Origin: JAAFKA01 sp044348925
GTDB taxonomy: Bacteria > Bacteroidota > Bacteroidia > Cytophagales > Thermoflexibacteraceae
Length of the DNA: 10,610 nucleotides
Direction: 5' to 3'
Assembly (NCBI GenBank): GCA_044348925.1
Contig: JBIKRY010000154.1
Coordinates: 1 to 10,610 of the forward strand
Shown here: piece by piece, positions 7,678-10,610 of the stretch
Layout of the letters: the number at the start of each line of letters is the position of its first letter
How positions within the stretch are numbered: position 1 is the first letter of the stretch
Translations under genes and position numbers: made by a program
Notes under the pieces: model-generated
Databases searched by the model: none
Told to the model about the DNA's origin: nothing
What the model saw: only the letters and a program-made list of their open reading frames with translations

Positions 7678-8451
7678 ATGAAACCAATCCTGCTTCTTTT
7701 ATTTTGTTTCTTGCTCAACAATAGTATTGCCCAAAATTCTAAATCCTATCAATTTTTTGATGGTACTTACAAAGAATTTCGTACTGCTGCTCAAGCTGCT
7801 AACAAGCCTTATTTTATTTATTTTCACGCAAATTGGTGTATGCCATGCAAAAAAATGAATGAAATTACGTTTAGAAATGCCGAAACCGTTAAATATATCA
7901 ACGAAAATTACATGGGTTATTCGGTAGATGGCGAATCTAAAATTACAGAAGGCAAAAATTTGGCAGAGTTTTATGGTATTTATTTCTATCCAATGTTAGT
8001 TTTTTTCACTCCAGAAGGCAAAGTAGTTGAAAAAATAGATGGTTTTGTAACTCCTGAAGATTTTACCACTGCCTTAAAACGCAACCGTTTCAAACACGGC
8101 TTGCCTAATGATATGGTATTTATGTATGATGACCCGCCATTGAGTGGCTTTATTATTCCATCGGGCAAAGGTTTATACCGTTTTTTCTACGAAAAACAAG
8201 AGTCCGAAGGGTATGGGGTGCAAATTGGTATTTTTGAAAGTTATGAAAGTGTTTTGACAAAAGTAGAGGAATTACAAGCCAATTTTCATAGAAATATTAT
8301 TTTGCACGTAGATACTTTAGAAAACAAAACTGTTTATCGTATCATTTTAGGAACTTTTAGCACACGCCGTTCTGCAATGACTTATAACGAAATGCTATTA
8401 ATGAAAGAAGGATATAATGGAATGATTGTGAATTTATTGGAAATGAAATAA
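7678..8451 (+). CDS. Secreted thioredoxin-fold protein with C-terminal SPOR domain
   Basis: A 257-aa protein counted from ATG 7678. An upstream in-frame TTG at 7657 would add seven residues before the signal peptide but falls within the promoter. Residues 1-19 are a signal peptide (KPILLLLFCFLL, ending NSIAQ). Residues 25-135 are a thioredoxin-like domain of the Thioredoxin_7 kind, with the redox pair C54 and C57 in HANWCMPCKKM and the expected cis-proline at P105 (FYPMLVFF). Residues about 179-253 fit a SPOR domain: YGVQIGIFESYESV, then VYRIILGTFSTRRSA, then GYNGMIVNL. SPOR domains bind glycan strands lacking stem peptides, mostly at division sites. The protein is probably periplasmic and reduces or exchanges disulfides near peptidoglycan; the substrate is unknown. 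It is divergent from lpxH and convergent with the SRPBCC gene. Confidence 0.88.
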   Translation: MKPILLLLFCFLLNNSIAQNSKSYQFFDGTYKEFRTAAQAANKPYFIYFHANWCMPCKKMNEITFRNAETVKYINENYMGYSVDGESKITEGKNLAEFYGIYFYPMLVFFTPEGKVVEKIDGFVTPEDFTTALKRNRFKHGLPNDMVFMYDDPPLSGFIIPSGKGLYRFFYEKQESEGYGVQIGIFESYESVLTKVEELQANFHRNIILHVDTLENKTVYRIILGTFSTRRSAMTYNEMLLMKEGYNGMIVNLLEMK

Positions 8452-8468
8452 GAAAACAATATTTTTAC

Positions 8469-8517
8469 TTTGTCAATTTTCGTATATCCACAACATACAT
8501 ACACGAAAATTGACAAA
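8469..8517. terminator. Inverted repeat between convergent genes, likely bidirectional terminator
   Basis: Perfect 15-bp arms TTTGTCAATTTTCGT (8469-8483) and ACGAAAATTGACAAA (8503-8517) around a 19-nt loop, starting 17 nt after the stop at 8451. The next plus-strand bases (ATAAATA) are not a U-tract, so the terminator is unconventional. It could serve both this gene and the opposing one ending at 8559. Confidence 0.55.
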
Positions 8518-8534
8518 ATAAATACCCCTTTAGC

Positions 8535-8562
8535 TTAAGTGGATACATTTTTAGCCACTTAA
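8535..8562 (-). terminator. Short hairpin at the stop codon of the SRPBCC gene
   Basis: Eight-bp arms TTAAGTGG (8535-8542) and CCACTTAA (8555-8562) around a 12-nt loop. The right arm includes the TAA stop of the minus-strand gene. It may assist the larger hairpin at 8469-8517. Confidence 0.3.
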
Positions 8563-8999
8563 TCATGGTCAAACCACTTTTGATAAATAGCTTGTCGGGA
8601 GGCAAATTGCAAATATAAGGCAGGATATACCGAAAAACTGCCAAAACCTTGCATACTTTCAAAAGAAATTTCATCTATAATCAATGCTCCTTCGTCTTGT
8701 TTGACAATTCTGTGTTTGTGTTGCCAACTACTCAAAAAAAACGGCAATTTGATTCCTTCATCTATAAAATAAATCTCATTTTCTGTTTCTTTTTGTTCTA
8801 TGATTTTGCTATGCCATTGTTGTTTAAAGAGAAAAAACTGTATTTCAAGATGCACTTCATCTCCCTTTTTACAACCATCAAAACGTAAAACTTCGACAGG
8901 AGTATAAGGTGGTGCTAATGCTAAAAATAATTCTTTGGTAAAACCTTGCCAAACTTGTTGGTAATCTTGCTTTACATGCGTACTAATGTGTATGTTCAT
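8559..8999 (-). CDS. SRPBCC (START-like) ligand-binding protein
   Basis: A 146-aa cytoplasmic protein with no signal peptide. It has the features of the SRPBCC/Bet v1-like superfamily, close to the ligand-binding SRPBCC proteins often annotated in Bacteroidota. It opens with a short strand (MNIHISTHVK) and a helix with W17, F20 and F25. Alternating strands follow (EVHLEIQFFLF, WHSKIIEQ, EIYFIDEG). PFFLSSWQHKHRI (86-98) and ALIIDEISFE (105-114) come next, and the protein ends in a long helix (YPALYLQFASRQAIYQKWF). The fold makes a cavity for hydrophobic ligands; the ligand cannot be told. The gene starts 45 bp after the stop of the BamA-like gene on the same strand, with no promoter box between them, so the two may be co-transcribed. 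Functional linkage is inference. Confidence 0.75.
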   Translation of the reverse strand: MNIHISTHVKQDYQQVWQGFTKELFLALAPPYTPVEVLRFDGCKKGDEVHLEIQFFLFKQQWHSKIIEQKETENEIYFIDEGIKLPFFLSSWQHKHRIVKQDEGALIIDEISFESMQGFGSFSVYPALYLQFASRQAIYQKWFDHD

Positions 9000-9044
9000 T
9001 GCTGGTTATATGTAGTAAATTGTGTTATTGATTGCCTATTGAAA

Positions 9045-10469
9045 TTAAAAATCATTTTGAATATTAATAAAAAAACTTGTTCCATTGTACGCATTTGGCG
9101 AATATTCTAAACGGAGGACGGTGCTATTATAAAAAACCAAATCTATTCCTGCACCTGCACCCCACAAGGTTTGATTGCTAAACAAATTAGCCCCATAATC
9201 GTAATTACTATATACATAACCTGCGTCTGCATATATTTTTGGATAAATTGCCAATGGAAATGTATTAAATTGTTCGACTTTGAATAATTTTTTGAGATTA
9301 AAAATAGTAGAAAACATCTTCCATTTCAAAGTATTTTTCCAAACTGCAAAATGTTGCCCTGGTATTTGATTTAGTTCCATACCTCTCGTAAAATTGCCAT
9401 TAAACCCATAGCCTCGCATTTCGCTAAGTGGCTGTTTGGCAGGAAAGGTAAGCATAGCACGCCAACTGCCTGCATAAAATAATTTTTTGCTTAGGGGAAC
9501 AAATTTGGCGTAATTGATTTGGCTTCGAAATACATAAATATCATCTAAACTTGTCAAGCCACTTTGTGCAAGGTCTATTTGTAAAAACTGTCCTTGCAAA
9601 GGATAAGCAATATTATCCCTATTTTCTTTCTCAAAAGTATAATGTAATTGAAAATATTGTTGTTTTGTACGGGCATTAAGGTAGTAAATTGGGTTGAGCA
9701 ATGCCAAACTATCTGTAATTTTGCCTGTAATATAGTTAAGATTGAGTTTATGAATACTATAAAATTTGCTTCGTTTGGTAATACCAAGTGAGGCAACAAA
9801 TTTTTCTTCAAGGACTTTTTCGCTGGTGTAATTTTGGCGAACTCCATTTTTTACATAAAATGAGTTTTTGCTGTTGCTATAAGCTACCCTAAAATTGAGT
9901 CCAATGGTCTGATTTTTATTGATATAAGGTATTTTATATTCAAATTCGCCAATTCGCACAAAGCCAAGTTGCATATAGAATTTTAGGGTTTCGTTACGAC
10001 CTCTAAAATTATTTTGTACCAATCTTACGCCATAAATTAATCTATCCAAATCATAACCTTTCGATGCCCATTCGTTGTAACTGCGGTCTGCAAAATCTAT
10101 AATTGGAAATGGATATAAATACCATTTTTCTATTACACTCACAATTAATTCTGTAGTATCTCCTTTGAGATGATAGGGAATGACTTCTGCCAAAATAAAA
10201 AGTTTGGTGTTCATCAATTTGGAAGATTCTCTTTCGAGTAGGCTATCCAAATTTCTGCGACATACTTTCTGTTTTTCTTTGACCAAAAGTTCTCTAAAAA
10301 TAATTCTATCTACAGTCTTATGATTACAATCTAAATGAATTTTTGCAATAAAAATACTATCCGAATAATAAGGAATAGCACTAATATTGGCAGTAGAAAC
10401 TTTATCCTGCCCGCTTAAAGTGCCTAAAAAAAGTAAAGTAAACCCTAAAAATAGTATTAAATATTTCAT
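9045..10469 (-). CDS. BamA/TamA-family (Omp85-like) outer membrane protein
   Basis: A 474-aa protein. Residues 1-21 are a signal peptide (KYLILFLGFTLLFLG, then SGQ). Residues about 38-116 resemble one POTRA domain: IAKIHLDCNHKTVDRIIFREL, a helix near 72-88, and TTELIVSVIEKWYLYP. From about 140 the sequence alternates polar and aromatic residues like a transmembrane beta barrel. RGYGFNGN at 352-359 matches the RGY/F motif of Omp85 loop 6. The last strand ends in NIQNDF, with the C-terminal Phe typical of substrates of the barrel assembly machinery. Full BamA has five POTRA domains and about 800 residues, so this is a short paralogue rather than the essential BamA. It may insert or export outer-membrane or surface components. 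The gene may be co-transcribed with the SRPBCC gene 45 bp downstream. Confidence 0.82.
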   Translation of the reverse strand: MKYLILFLGFTLLFLGTLSGQDKVSTANISAIPYYSDSIFIAKIHLDCNHKTVDRIIFRELLVKEKQKVCRRNLDSLLERESSKLMNTKLFILAEVIPYHLKGDTTELIVSVIEKWYLYPFPIIDFADRSYNEWASKGYDLDRLIYGVRLVQNNFRGRNETLKFYMQLGFVRIGEFEYKIPYINKNQTIGLNFRVAYSNSKNSFYVKNGVRQNYTSEKVLEEKFVASLGITKRSKFYSIHKLNLNYITGKITDSLALLNPIYYLNARTKQQYFQLHYTFEKENRDNIAYPLQGQFLQIDLAQSGLTSLDDIYVFRSQINYAKFVPLSKKLFYAGSWRAMLTFPAKQPLSEMRGYGFNGNFTRGMELNQIPGQHFAVWKNTLKWKMFSTIFNLKKLFKVEQFNTFPLAIYPKIYADAGYVYSNYDYGANLFSNQTLWGAGAGIDLVFYNSTVLRLEYSPNAYNGTSFFINIQNDF

Positions 10470-10503
10470 ATTTCATCATGCATAAAAAAATAGCTACTAA
10501 TAG

Positions 10504-10610
10504 AGATTATTAAAGTCTGTAGTATAGACTTTAGTCTGTGCTTTTAACGTGCTGAAAATCAAGTAATTAAATCACAGACTAAAAGCTATGATACAAAATC
10601 TTAATAATCT
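10504..10610. repeat. Inverted-repeat element, REP- or MITE-like (may continue past edge)
   Basis: Outer arms AGATTATTAA (10504-10513) and TTAATAATCT (10601-10610) are perfect inverse copies. Inside lie a hairpin TAAAGTCT (10511-10518) with AGACTTTA (10526-10533) and an 11-bp pair TTTAGTCTGTG (10530-10540) with CACAGACTAAA (10573-10583). AGTCTGT occurs twice directly (10514, 10533) and once inverted (10574). It contains no gene and sits upstream of the BamA-like gene. Layered palindromes of this kind suggest a non-autonomous mobile or REP-like repeat, but no second copy lies in the window. Confidence 0.5.

Noticed and set aside
8465..8674. Minus-strand 69-codon frame 8465-8674
   Set aside because: It covers the terminator region and reads the SRPBCC gene out of frame; no independent support.
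1..10610. Search for a defence, CRISPR or transposase-based system
   Set aside because: No direct-repeat array, transposase, integrase, reverse transcriptase or toxin-antitoxin pair was recognised. The NYN nuclease alone does not show such a system.

Overview
The window looks like a chromosomal segment of an AT-rich, Gram-negative Bacteroidota bacterium, probably Cytophagales-like. Three things point there. Intergenic regions carry TAnnTTTG-type -7 boxes, some with a TTTG/TTG element 17-19 nt upstream. Upstream regions are A-rich with weak Shine-Dalgarno sequences. The protein families also fit: a very large secreted beta-rich protein, an LpxH-type enzyme, a BamA/TamA-like outer membrane protein, and lipid-binding, NYN and SPOR proteins of Bacteroidota type. 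No tRNA, rRNA, CRISPR array, transposase or phage gene was seen.

Layout. Positions 1-4910 hold one minus-strand gene, cut by the left edge. I checked all 1,636 complete codons and found no stop. It encodes a signal peptide, a LamG-like/DUF8202-like N-terminus, beta-helix-like stretches, an Ig-like domain and a jelly-roll-like domain with an inserted GTxF module. Positions 4911-5261 are a non-coding gap with a rightward promoter candidate, followed by a small unrecognised plus-strand ORF (5262-5591). That ORF runs through a hairpin and overlaps, tail to tail, a minus-strand NYN nuclease/cold-shock-like fusion (5584-6528). Upstream of this, on the same strand, is an LpxH-type lipid A enzyme (6714-7463). 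Divergent from it is a secreted thioredoxin-fold/SPOR fusion (start corrected to 7678, end 8451). Two minus-strand genes face it: an SRPBCC protein (8559-8999) and a BamA/TamA-like outer membrane protein (9045-10469). The right edge (10504-10610) carries an elaborate inverted-repeat structure, possibly a REP- or MITE-like element.

Theme. Most genes concern the cell envelope: lipid A synthesis, an outer-membrane beta-barrel, a periplasmic thiol protein with a peptidoglycan-binding domain, and a giant surface or secreted protein. The NYN/CSD protein is an RNA-related outlier. No clear new multi-gene system is visible. The most unusual points are the inserted module in the giant protein, the thioredoxin-SPOR fusion, the NYN-CSD fusion, the tail-to-tail overlap through a terminator, and the repeat at the right edge.
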